Of a stretch of 64,000 bases of DNA, positions 44,617 to 53,069 are shown piece by piece. The stretch comes from Janthinobacterium sp051380735 (GTDB taxonomy: Bacteria; Pseudomonadota; Gammaproteobacteria; Burkholderiales; Burkholderiaceae_D). The notes beneath the pieces were generated by a model. The model was not told the DNA's origin. It saw nothing but the letters and a program-made list of their open reading frames with translations, and searched no databases. Made by a program: the position numbers and the translations under genes. The first letter of the stretch is position 1; each line of letters begins with the position of its first letter. The stretch lies in contig NZ_JBNYXQ010000009.1 in NCBI RefSeq assembly GCF_051380735.1, positions 124,001-188,000 on the forward strand, read 5' to 3'.

Positions 44617-47115
44617 TTAAACGTCAATATTCCCCGCCCTTAACGCATTATTTTCAATAAACGCCCTGCGCGGCTCCACATCATCGCCCATCAGCGTGGT
44701 GAAGATCTGGTCCGCCGCAATCGCGTCTTCGATCTGTACCTTCAGCAAACGGCGCACAGTCGGGTCCATGGTGGTTTCCCACAGTTGGTCCGGGTTCATT
44801 TCGCCCAGTCCTTTGTAGCGCTGTTTCGATACTGTGCGTTCGGCTTCGTCGCGCAGCCATTGCATGGCCTGGTGGAAGTCGCTGACGGCGATTTCCTTCA
44901 TGCGCTCGCCTTCGCCACGGCGCACGAATGCGCCTGGGCCCATCAGGCCTTCGAAGGTGGCGGCGCCGGTGCTCAGTACGGCGTAGTCCGGGCCTTGCAC
45001 AAAGTCGGCGTCGATGGAGCTGACTTTGACGTTACCGTGGTGCATGCGTTCGATGCGCAGCATGTGTTTTTCAGACAAATCGTCCGAGCGCACCAGTACT
45101 TTGACGGCCGTGTCGTTGATGGCTGCTTGCAGCGCTTGCGCCGAGGTTTCGGCCAGGTCCAGGGTCGACAGGTCCAGCTGCACGCCGGTCATGATGGCGG
45201 TCAGGGCGGCGCGGTCGATCACGCGGGTCAGACGGGTCATGATGGTGTTGGACAAGTTGAACTTGCGCACCAGTTCGGCCAGGGTGTCGCCCGAGATGCC
45301 TTCGGCGCCTTCGCGCGGCACCAGCACGGCCGTGTTCAGGGCCACCGTCATCATGTAGGTGGCTTCTTCGGCGTCGTCTTTCAGATAGCGCTCGTCGCGG
45401 CCGGCCTTGACCTTGTACAGCGGCGGTTGCGCGATGTAGATGTGGCCGCGCTCGACCAGCTGCGGCATCTGGCGGTAGAACAGTGTCAGCAGCAGGGTGC
45501 GGATGTGGGCGCCGTCGACGTCCGCATCGGTCATGATGATGATGCGGTGGTAGCGCAGCTTGTCGGCGTTGAATTCGTCGGGGCCGATGGACGTGCCCAG
45601 CGTGGCGATCAGGGTGGTGATCTGCTCCGAAGACAGCATTTTTTCGAAACGCGCCTTCTCGACGTTCAGTACCTTGCCGCGCAGCGGCAAAATGGCCTGG
45701 AACTTGCGGTCGCGGCCTTGCTTGGCCGAGCCACCTGCCGAGTCACCCTCGACGATGTACAGTTCGCACAGGGCCGGGTCTTTTTCCTGGCAGTCGGCCA
45801 GCTTGGCCGACAGGCCCAGGCCGTCCATGATGCCTTTGCGGCGGGTCAGGTCGCGGGCCTTGCGGGCCGCTTCGCGCGCGCGCGCCGCTTCGACGATCTT
45901 GCCGCAAATGATTTTGGCGTCGTTCGGTTTTTCCTGCAGGTAGTCGGCCAGGGTCTTGGCGACGATCTCTTCGACCGGGCCGCGCACTTCGGAAGACACC
46001 AGCTTGTCTTTGGTCTGCGACGAGAATTTCGGTTCCGGCACTTTGACCGACAGCACGCAGGTCAGGCCTTCGCGCATGTCGTCGCCGGTGATTTCCACTT
46101 TCGCCTTCTTGGCGAACTCGTGTTCATCGATGTATTTGTTGATCACGCGGGTCATTGCCGCGCGCAGGCCCGTCAGGTGGGTGCCGCCGTCGCGCTGCGG
46201 GATGTTGTTGGTAAAGCACAGCACCTGTTCGTTGTAGGCGTCGTTCCACTGCATCGACACGTCCACCGAAATGTTCGTGTTCTGGTCCGACATGCGCTCG
46301 CCGGTGGCCTGGAAAATGGTCGGGTGCAAGACCGACTTGGCCTTGTTGATGTATTCGACGAAGCCGCGCGTGCCGCCTTCGAAAGCGAATACTTCTTCCT
46401 TGCCGTTACGCTGGTCCGACAGCTTGATGTTCACGCCATTGTTCAGGAACGACAGTTCGCGGATGCGCTTGGCCAGGATTTCGTAGTGGAATTCCACGTG
46501 CGTGAAAATCTCTTCGTCGGCCCAGAAGTGCACATCGGTGCCGCGCTTGTCGGTGTCGCCGATCACCTGGATGGGCGAGGTGGCCACGCCGTCGACCATT
46601 TCGATAATGCGGTTTTGCGGCACGCCGCGCACAAATTCCATGTAATGGACTTTGCCGTTGCGGCGGATGGTCAGTTTCAGCAGCTTCGACAGGCCGTTGA
46701 CGCACGATACGCCCACGCCGTGCAGGCCGCCCGAGACTTTGTACGAGTTCTGGTCGAACTTGCCGCCGGCATGCAATTCGGTCATGACGATTTCGGCGGC
46801 CGAGCGTTTCGGATCGTGCTTGTCATCCATTTTCAGGCCGGTCGGCACGCCGCGGCCATTGTCGGTGATCGAGATCGAGTTGTCGCTGTGGATGGTGACG
46901 TGGATCTCGGTGCAATGGCCGGCCAGCGATTCATCGATGGAGTTGTCCAGCACTTCGAACACCAGGTGGTGCAAGCCGGTGCCGTCCGAGGTGTCGCCAA
47001 TATACATGCCCGGGCGTTTGCGCACGGCTTCCAGGCCTTCCAGGATCTGGATGGAGGAGGCGCCGTATTCTTCCGTTTTGGCCTGGATCGGGGTGTCTTG
47101 TGGATTCTCGGACAT
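44617..47115 (-). CDS. gyrB: DNA gyrase subunit B
   Basis: 832 residues. GHKL ATPase (EVLDNSIDESLAGH, GRGVPTG, GLHGVGVSCVNGLS), transducer, and TOPRIM domain (EGDSAGGSAKQGRD, then DADVDGAHIRTLLL). With GyrA it introduces negative supercoils using ATP. The C-terminal part carries the insertion usual in Gram-negative GyrB (GMKEIAVSDF region). It is third in the dnaA-dnaN-gyrB order. Confidence 0.98.
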   Translation of the reverse strand: MSENPQDTPIQAKTEEYGASSIQILEGLEAVRKRPGMYIGDTSDGTGLHHLVFEVLDNSIDESLAGHCTEIHVTIHSDNSISITDNGRGVPTGLKMDDKHDPKRSAAEIVMTELHAGGKFDQNSYKVSGGLHGVGVSCVNGLSKLLKLTIRRNGKVHYMEFVRGVPQNRIIEMVDGVATSPIQVIGDTDKRGTDVHFWADEEIFTHVEFHYEILAKRIRELSFLNNGVNIKLSDQRNGKEEVFAFEGGTRGFVEYINKAKSVLHPTIFQATGERMSDQNTNISVDVSMQWNDAYNEQVLCFTNNIPQRDGGTHLTGLRAAMTRVINKYIDEHEFAKKAKVEITGDDMREGLTCVLSVKVPEPKFSSQTKDKLVSSEVRGPVEEIVAKTLADYLQEKPNDAKIICGKIVEAARAREAARKARDLTRRKGIMDGLGLSAKLADCQEKDPALCELYIVEGDSAGGSAKQGRDRKFQAILPLRGKVLNVEKARFEKMLSSEQITTLIATLGTSIGPDEFNADKLRYHRIIIMTDADVDGAHIRTLLLTLFYRQMPQLVERGHIYIAQPPLYKVKAGRDERYLKDDAEEATYMMTVALNTAVLVPREGAEGISGDTLAELVRKFNLSNTIMTRLTRVIDRAALTAIMTGVQLDLSTLDLAETSAQALQAAINDTAVKVLVRSDDLSEKHMLRIERMHHGNVKVSSIDADFVQGPDYAVLSTGAATFEGLMGPGAFVRRGEGERMKEIAVSDFHQAMQWLRDEAERTVSKQRYKGLGEMNPDQLWETTMDPTVRRLLKVQIEDAIAADQIFTTLMGDDVEPRRAFIENNALRAGNIDV

Positions 47116-47138
47116 GGACTGCTTTCTTTGTTAACACC

Positions 47139-47259
47139 GGGGTCAGGCCCGTCGGGTCTGACCTCAGCCTTTCATTGGTTTCTGGGTAACTTTACAATAC
47201 CCCAACGTCTTGACTGCTGGGGTCAGACGGGGACGCCTAGTCCCGGCGGGTCTGACCCC
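47139..47259. repeat. Two tandem REP-like inverted repeats in the dnaN-gyrB gap
   Basis: Unit 1 (about 47139-47165) pairs GGGGTCAGGCCC with GGGTCTGACCTC. Unit 2 (about 47219-47259) pairs GGGGTCAGACGG with an exact GGGTCTGACCCC. Both share the core of the repeat at 23642-23705. They occupy most of the 159 bp between dnaN and gyrB, which are otherwise co-directional. Confidence 0.75.
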
Positions 47260-47274
47260 TGTTTTATGCCTGCG

Positions 47275-48381
47275 TTATATCCGCATCGGCATGACAACAT
47301 ACTTGAAGTCGGTGTTGTCAGGCATGGAAACCAGCGCGGACGAGTTCGAGTCGCCCAGCGCGATATTGACGTATTCGCACTTCAGGTTGTTGAGCACGTC
47401 GAGCAGGTAGGTGACATTGAAGCCGATATCGACCGAGTCGCCACCGTAGTCGATTTCCAGCTCTTCGACGGCTTCTTCCTGGTCGGCATTGGTCGAGCTG
47501 ATCTTCATGCTGCCCGGGGTGATAATGCAGCGCACGCCCTTGAACTTGTCGCTGGTCATGATGGCGGCGCGTTGTAAGGAACGCAGCAGTTCATCGCGGC
47601 TGATGGTGAAGTCGTTCTTGTAGCCCTTCGGAATCACGCGCGTGTAGTCAGGGAACTTGCCTTCCACCAGCTTCGAAATCAGCTCGATGTCGGCAAAGGT
47701 CAGTTTCACCTGGTTGGCGGCGATGTCTAACTGTACCGGCTCGTCGTTTTCTTCCAGCAGGCGCTGCAGTTCGATAATCGTCTTGCGCGGAATAATCACT
47801 TCCTGGCGCGCGAAAGTCTGCTCGGTGGCGACCTGGCAGAAGGCCAGGCGGTGGCCGTCGGTGGCCACGGCGATGACATTATTGCCATCGAGAACCAGCA
47901 GCAGGCCGTTCAGGTAGTAGCGGATGTCTTGCTGCGCCATCGAGAAATGCACCATATTGAACAGGTGCTTCAGGGTTTTCTGGGGCAGGGTGACGGTCGC
48001 GTTATAGCTTTCCGCCTGTTGCACGGTTGGAAATTCTTCGGCGGCCAGGGTCTGCAGGGCGAAGCGCGACTTGCCGGTTTGTACCGTCAGGCGCTTGTTC
48101 AGCAGGGTCATGGTGACGTCGCCCGATTCCGGCAGTGCGCGCAGGATATCGAGCAGCTTGCGGGCGGCTACCGTGGTGCCGGTCACGTCGGCGCCGGAAC
48201 CGATCTGGGCGTGCGTGGTGATCTGCACTTCGGTGTCGGTCGACAGGAACGAGACATTTTCACCGTCTTTGCGGATGAGGATATTGGCCAGAATCGGCAT
48301 AGTGTGCCGACGCTCGACAATACCGCTCACGATCTGCAGTGGCCGGAGAAGCGTATCTCGGGTGGTTTTGACCAATTGCAT
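47275..48381 (-). CDS. dnaN: DNA polymerase III beta sliding clamp
   Basis: 368 residues, the standard length. It opens MQLVKTTRDTLLRPLQIVSG and ends YKYVVMPMR-like (FKYVVMPMRI), with NILIRKDG, VATDGHRLAF and IPRKTIIELQRLL between. It forms the dimeric ring that tethers polymerase III to DNA. TGAGGA precedes ATG 48381. It follows dnaA by 151 bp, which contain one degenerate DnaA-type 9-mer (TTATCCTCA at 48384-48392). Confidence 0.98.
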   Translation of the reverse strand: MQLVKTTRDTLLRPLQIVSGIVERRHTMPILANILIRKDGENVSFLSTDTEVQITTHAQIGSGADVTGTTVAARKLLDILRALPESGDVTMTLLNKRLTVQTGKSRFALQTLAAEEFPTVQQAESYNATVTLPQKTLKHLFNMVHFSMAQQDIRYYLNGLLLVLDGNNVIAVATDGHRLAFCQVATEQTFARQEVIIPRKTIIELQRLLEENDEPVQLDIAANQVKLTFADIELISKLVEGKFPDYTRVIPKGYKNDFTISRDELLRSLQRAAIMTSDKFKGVRCIITPGSMKISSTNADQEEAVEELEIDYGGDSVDIGFNVTYLLDVLNNLKCEYVNIALGDSNSSALVSMPDNTDFKYVVMPMRI

Positions 48382-48532
48382 AGTTATCCTCAGGTTGGGT
48401 ATGAAGTTGAAGGTAATAAGTAACAATCATTGCAAGGTAAGCACCGGCAAGGCTCGCTGATTGCTGCTGCGGGCGCCCTACCAGATCATAAGGGTAAAGC
48501 ACGTTTTGAGCCAGCCTTGCCAAGATGTGTGC

Positions 48533-49930
48533 TCAGCCCTTCAGTGTTTGCTCCAGCACGTGCAACTCGTGGTTGCATTCCGGGTTTTTGGTGCGGTCCA
48601 GGGCGATCTTGCGCACGGCGTGCAGCACGGTCGTGTGGTCGCGTCCGCCGAACAGTTCGCCGATTTCAGGCAAGCTCTTCTGGGTCAATTCCTTGGCCAG
48701 GTACATGGCGATCTGGCGTGGCCGCGCAATATTCGCGGGGCGGCGCTTCGAATACATGTCGGCCACCTTGATATTGAAGAAGTCGGCCACGGTCTTCTGG
48801 ATGTTTTCCACGGAAATCTGGCGGTTCTGTACCGACAGCAAGTCCTTCAGGGCTTCCTTGACAACATCGATCGTGATGTCCTTGCCGTGGAAACGCGAGT
48901 ACGCCAGAATTTTGCGCAGCGCGCCTTCAAGTTCGCGCACGTTCGAACGCAGGTGCTTGGCGACAAAGAAAGCCACGTCGTCCGAAAACGTCACGCCTTC
49001 CTGCTTGGCTTTTTTCAACAGAATCGCCACGCGCATTTCCAGCTCCGGCGGCTCGATCGCCACGGTCAGGCCGGAATCGAAGCGCGAAATCAGGCGATCA
49101 TCCATGCCGGTGATTTCCTTCGGATACGTATCCGAGGTAATGATGATCTGTTTCTTGGCCGCGATCAGTGCTTCGAACGCATAGAAGAATTCTTCCTGCG
49201 TGCGGCTTTTGCCGCCAAAGAACTGGATATCATCGATCAGCAGCATGTCGAGCGAATGATAATAGTGCTTGAAATCGTCAAAGCCCTTGCGCTGGTAAGC
49301 GGTCACTACGTCGCGAACGTACTGTTCTGCGTGAATGTAGCGTATCTTCGCGCCCGGATTGTCGGCCATCACCTGGTTGCCGATGGCATGGATCAAGTGG
49401 GTTTTGCCCAGGCCCACGCCGCCGTAGAAGAACAGCGGGTTATACGACACGCCCGGGTTGTTCGCCACTTGAATTGCGGCGGCGCGCGCCAGCTGGTTGG
49501 CCTTGCCGGTCACAAAACTGTCGAACGTCAGGTCGGTATTGATGCGGCTCTGCTCGCGCCGTGGTGCTGCGCCGATGCTCAGTTCCGGCACGCTGGGCTG
49601 CGGCTCCGCCGGGCGCGCACTGGGCGCGCCACCGTTCGGATCGCTGGCCGGCGTGCTGGTGGCTGCGGCCGGCTTTTTCGGCAGCGCCAGGCGCGGGTCG
49701 AGCACGAACTGCACCTCGGTGGGCGCTTCGAAGTATTGGATTGCAAGAGCGGTAATGCGGCTGGCGAACTGGGTCTTGACCCAATCGAGCTTGAATCGAT
49801 TGGGCGCAGCAATGCGCAACTTGCCCTCGTCGTAGTCGAGAGGGATAAGCGGTTTTATCCACGCACTGAATTGTTGCGGTGTCAGCTCCAGTTCCAACTG
49901 CGCGGAACAGGCCTGCCAGAAATTGTCCAT
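48533..49930 (-). CDS. dnaA: Chromosomal replication initiator DnaA
   Basis: 465 residues. Domain I (MDNFWQACSAQLELELTPQQ), a Pro/Ala-rich domain II (about 85-130), AAA+ domain III (GGVGLGKTHLIHAIGN, LLIDDIQFF, SRFDSGLTV), and domain IV with the DnaA-box signature GGRDHTTVLHAVRKI. It binds DnaA boxes and opens oriC. ATG 49930 is the standard start; the frame is open to 50053. Confidence 0.98.
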   Translation of the reverse strand: MDNFWQACSAQLELELTPQQFSAWIKPLIPLDYDEGKLRIAAPNRFKLDWVKTQFASRITALAIQYFEAPTEVQFVLDPRLALPKKPAAATSTPASDPNGGAPSARPAEPQPSVPELSIGAAPRREQSRINTDLTFDSFVTGKANQLARAAAIQVANNPGVSYNPLFFYGGVGLGKTHLIHAIGNQVMADNPGAKIRYIHAEQYVRDVVTAYQRKGFDDFKHYYHSLDMLLIDDIQFFGGKSRTQEEFFYAFEALIAAKKQIIITSDTYPKEITGMDDRLISRFDSGLTVAIEPPELEMRVAILLKKAKQEGVTFSDDVAFFVAKHLRSNVRELEGALRKILAYSRFHGKDITIDVVKEALKDLLSVQNRQISVENIQKTVADFFNIKVADMYSKRRPANIARPRQIAMYLAKELTQKSLPEIGELFGGRDHTTVLHAVRKIALDRTKNPECNHELHVLEQTLKG

Positions 49931-50419
49931 GAATCGTCTATGTGAAAAGGTGTGGGAGGGCGTATCGATCAGCCCTGCGTACACCGTGTTGCAAGGCCGG
50001 CGTCGCGCGAGGGCTCGCCACACGTAACGCGCTATTCTACTCCCGACCGCCAAAGTTATCCACAGGCACGAACGTTATTTTTGCGACTGGGGGCTGGCCG
50101 CAGGTGTGCACAAGTCGCGAGTTATCCTCTGTCACGTAGCGGCAATGCGGGCTTCGGGGCAGATGGCGGCTGCTGCAAAAATTACCAGCCGATCACGGCA
50201 ATCCTTGACAGCGAGGGGGTATATGCTGAATAATTCAGGGTTCCCCGCCCGTATTCCGTGTTTTTTCATTTGGAACGACAATATGGACTAAGCGTGGATT
50301 AAGCGGGCGATGAGATTGGCCCTTGTGCCCTGGCATAAGTGCGCGATTGTCATTGGCACCAAAAACTGACGGGACGTCAGACCCGATTTTGCATTTTTTT
50401 TGTTTTTAGCGAGACCAAC
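49931..50419. other. dnaA-rpmH intergenic region, candidate oriC
   Basis: 489 bp without a gene between divergent dnaA and rpmH. It holds one perfect DnaA box TTATCCACA at 50056-50064 and a relaxed TTATCCTCT near 50124-50132. AT-richer patches occur around 50220-50290 and 50385-50410. Strand divergence of dnaA and rpmH fits an origin here. One perfect box is few for a complete origin, so part of the box cluster may lie elsewhere. The rpmH promoter must also be in the right half. Confidence 0.5.
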
Positions 50420-50554
50420 ATGAAACGTACTTACCAACCTTCCGTCGTTCGCCGCAAGCGTACGCACGGCTTCCGCGCTCGTATGGCTACCCGTGGTGGC
50501 CGTGATGTGCTCAACGCACGTCGCGCAAAGGGCCGCAAACGCCTGGCCGTCTAG
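50420..50554 (+). CDS. rpmH: 50S ribosomal protein L34
   Basis: 44 residues, very basic: MKRTYQPSVVRRKRTHGFRA to the end KRLAV, the invariant L34 pattern. It is part of the large ribosomal subunit. First gene of the rpmH-rnpA-yidD-yidC-mnmE series. Confidence 0.98.
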   Translation: MKRTYQPSVVRRKRTHGFRARMATRGGRDVLNARRAKGRKRLAV

Positions 50555-50556
50555 GC

Positions 50557-51015
50557 TTGTCGTTGACAGCTGATCGCGTGGCTAGCTGTACTGCAGTCGG
50601 CAATCAACGCGAAGGTTCACACGACTTCGCGCGCGTTCGGCGTATCGTTAAAACGGATGAATTTTCATCCGTTTTTCGTTTGCGCCCTTCGCAAAAAACA
50701 GCGCATTTTGTGCTGTATACCCGACACAATCTATTGCCGCATGCGCGGCTGGGCGTCGTTGTGGCCAAGCGTTTCGCGCCTCGCGCGGCGACCCGCAACA
50801 CGATCAAGCGCGTCACGCGCGAGCTGTTTCGCAACAGTGCACTGCCCCCCATCGACTGTGTGGTGCGCCTGTCGCGCGCCGTCAACAGCAAGGATGGCCC
50901 GGCCACCACGGCCAGGCTGAAAGCCGAGCTGCGCGACGAACTGAGCCGCTTGTTCGCCGCGCAAGTGGCGGCACAGGCGCGCTCTGTTGCTGCGCCACCA
51001 CCTGGTGCGCCATGA
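50557..51015 (+). CDS. rnpA: Ribonuclease P protein component
   Basis: The RnpA signature KRFAPRAATRNTIKRVTRELFR is clear, as is the opening RIVKTDEFSSVFR. It assists the RNase P RNA in 5' maturation of tRNAs. No ATG precedes the conserved part: the frame begins with TTG 50557, and GTG 50578 is another option. Neither has a strong Shine-Dalgarno, so the start is uncertain. The end overlaps yidD by 4 bp. Confidence 0.92.
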   Translation: MSLTADRVASCTAVGNQREGSHDFARVRRIVKTDEFSSVFRLRPSQKTAHFVLYTRHNLLPHARLGVVVAKRFAPRAATRNTIKRVTRELFRNSALPPIDCVVRLSRAVNSKDGPATTARLKAELRDELSRLFAAQVAAQARSVAAPPPGAP

Positions 51016-51272
51016 AAACCCTGTTGCTGTTCCTGTTGCGAGCTTATCAATTGTTGATCAGCCCCATGCTGGGACAGAATTGCCGCTTCTATCCAAGTTG
51101 TTCGCATTACGCGATGGAAGCGTTGCGCGTGCACGGCGCCGCCAAAGGCAGCCTGCTCGCTGCCAGACGCGTATGCCGCTGCCACCCCTGGAATGAAGGG
51201 GGCGTCGATCCGGTGCCACCGGCCGACGGCAAAACATCTTCAACGACCGCTTGCGGTTGCAACCACTCCTGA
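51012..51272 (+). CDS. yidD: Membrane protein insertion efficiency factor YidD
   Basis: 86 residues. Conserved AYQLLISPMLGQNCRFYPSC and CRCHPWNEGGVDPVP are present. It is a small membrane-associated helper of YidC. The C-terminus adds a short Cys-containing tail (TACGCNHS). The ATG overlaps the rnpA stop by 4 bp. Confidence 0.96.
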   Translation: MKTLLLFLLRAYQLLISPMLGQNCRFYPSCSHYAMEALRVHGAAKGSLLAARRVCRCHPWNEGGVDPVPPADGKTSSTTACGCNHS

Positions 51273-51283
51273 CCAATACCCTA

Positions 51284-53008
51284 ATGGATATCAATAAACG
51301 TACCATCCTGTGGATCGTGTTCTCCGTCTCGCTGGTCATCCTCTGGAACGAATGGATGATTTCGACGGGCCGCCCATCGATGTTCTCCGCCAATACCGCC
51401 CAGACCGTCAAGGCGCCGACCACTCCTGCACCGACCGCCTTGCCGGCCGCCGGTACGGCATCCTTGCCTGGCGTGAATGCCGATCCTGGCGCTTTCAAGA
51501 GCGAACGCATTACCATTACCACCGATGTCATCAAGGTCGATATCGACACATTGGGTGGCCAGGTCAAGCGTCTGGAATTGCTCAAGTTCAAGGGCGCGGG
51601 CAATCCTGGCTGGTTTGGCGGCTGCTTCGGCCTGTTCAAGGTCTGCCAGCCTGATGATGGCAAGCAGAACGAAGTGCTGTTCGACGAAGGCGTGAATCAC
51701 ACCTACCTGGCGCAAACCGGCCTGGTCGGCGGTCCTTTCCCGACCCACAACACCGGTTTCACGGTGCAGCCTGGCGTGCGTACGCTGACTGACGGCAAGC
51801 AGATCCAGCTGGTAATGGAAGCGGTACAAGGCGGCGTCAAGCTGACCAAGACGTTCACGTTCAAGCGCGGCGACTATGTGATCGACGTGCGCCATGACGT
51901 GGCCAACGTCGGCACCGCGCCGGTCACGCCGCAGCTGTACATGCAACTGGTTCATGACGGCAACAAGCCGGTCGGCGACTCGTTCTTCAACAGCAGCTAC
52001 ACCGGCCCGACCCTGTACACGCCGCAAGACAAGTACCAGAAGATGACGTTCGAGAAGATCGAAAAAGCGGCCATCGAAGATGAGAAAAAAGGCACGGACG
52101 CAGCCATGAAGGCCTTGCATCCGGTCAAGGCTGACGGCGGCTGGTTTGCTATCTCGCAACACTTCTTTGTCTCGGCATTCGTGCCGCCAGCGAACATTGC
52201 GCGCGATATTTTCACCAAGAAACTGTCCACCAACACCTATGCCATCGGCAACCTGCTGACCTTGCCATCGCTGGCGCCAGGCGCATCGGCCGCCATCGAT
52301 GCCAGGCTGTACTCGGGCCCGCAGATCGCGCATCTGCTCGAACCAGTGTCGCCGGGCCTGGAACTGGTCAAGGATTATGGCTGGCTGACGATTATCGCCA
52401 AGCCGATCTTCTGGGTGATGGAACAGATCCACAGCGTACTGGGCAATTGGGGCTGGACGATTATTGCCTTTACCATTCTGATCAAGCTGGCTTTCTTCCC
52501 CTTGTCGGCTGCCGGTTACCGCAGCATGGCCAAGATGAAACTGGTCACGCCAAAAATGACGGCGATTCGCGAGCGCTACAAAGGCGATCCGCAGAAGATG
52601 AACCAGGCCACGATGGAGCTGTACAAGACCGAGAAGATCAACCCGCTGGGCGGCTGCCTGCCGATTCTGATCCAGATGCCGGTGTTTATCGCCCTGTACT
52701 GGGTGCTGAACGCGTCGGTGGAAATTCGCGGCGCGCCGTGGATCGGCTGGATCACCGACCTGGCCCAGCATGACCCATGGTGCATCTTGCCGGTGCTGTA
52801 CGCGATTTCGATGTTCATCACCACCAAGCTGAACCCGGCGCCTGCCGATCCGATGCAAGCGAAGATGATGCTGTTCATGCCACTGGCGTTTTCGGTGATG
52901 TTCTTCTTCTTCCCGTCGGGCCTGGTGCTGTACTGGGTCGTCAACAACGTCCTGTCGATCGGCCAGCAATGGGTGATCACCAAGAAATACGCGCCGTCTA
53001 CTGTGTAA
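51284..53008 (+). CDS. yidC: Membrane protein insertase YidC/Oxa1
   Basis: 574 residues, Gram-negative type. First helix MDINKRTILWIVFSVSLVIL, then a large periplasmic beta domain (about 60-340), then the five-helix insertase core (NWGWTIIAFTILIKLAFFPL, LGGCLPILIQMPVFIALYW) and a basic tail. It inserts proteins into the inner membrane with or without Sec. The start ATG 51284 lies 11 bp after yidD; an upstream in-frame codon at 51251 is inside yidD. Confidence 0.97.
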   Translation: MDINKRTILWIVFSVSLVILWNEWMISTGRPSMFSANTAQTVKAPTTPAPTALPAAGTASLPGVNADPGAFKSERITITTDVIKVDIDTLGGQVKRLELLKFKGAGNPGWFGGCFGLFKVCQPDDGKQNEVLFDEGVNHTYLAQTGLVGGPFPTHNTGFTVQPGVRTLTDGKQIQLVMEAVQGGVKLTKTFTFKRGDYVIDVRHDVANVGTAPVTPQLYMQLVHDGNKPVGDSFFNSSYTGPTLYTPQDKYQKMTFEKIEKAAIEDEKKGTDAAMKALHPVKADGGWFAISQHFFVSAFVPPANIARDIFTKKLSTNTYAIGNLLTLPSLAPGASAAIDARLYSGPQIAHLLEPVSPGLELVKDYGWLTIIAKPIFWVMEQIHSVLGNWGWTIIAFTILIKLAFFPLSAAGYRSMAKMKLVTPKMTAIRERYKGDPQKMNQATMELYKTEKINPLGGCLPILIQMPVFIALYWVLNASVEIRGAPWIGWITDLAQHDPWCILPVLYAISMFITTKLNPAPADPMQAKMMLFMPLAFSVMFFFFPSGLVLYWVVNNVLSIGQQWVITKKYAPSTV

Positions 53009-53025
53009 TACTGGTCAGCGCTTTG

Positions 53026-53052
53026 AAAGCCCGCTTGTGCGGGCTTTTTTTT
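53026..53052 (+). terminator. Rho-independent terminator after yidC
   Basis: Stem AAAGCCCGC / GCGGGCTTT, four-base loop, T8. It lies 17 bp after the yidC stop and 17 bp before mnmE, so mnmE needs its own promoter or read-through. Confidence 0.93.
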
Positions 53053-53069
53053 AATCTACAATCAGCCCC

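Noticed and set aside
47139..47259. CRISPR-like reading of the tandem repeats in the dnaN-gyrB gap
   Set aside because: Only two units, each an inverted repeat with different spacing, and the same core elsewhere; this is a REP-type element.
44785..47577. 930-codon open frame opposite gyrB
   Set aside because: Antisense shadow with His/Gln/Val-rich low-complexity translation; gyrB on the other strand is certain.
51281..52969. 562-codon open frame opposite yidC
   Set aside because: Shadow of yidC, which is intact on the plus strand.
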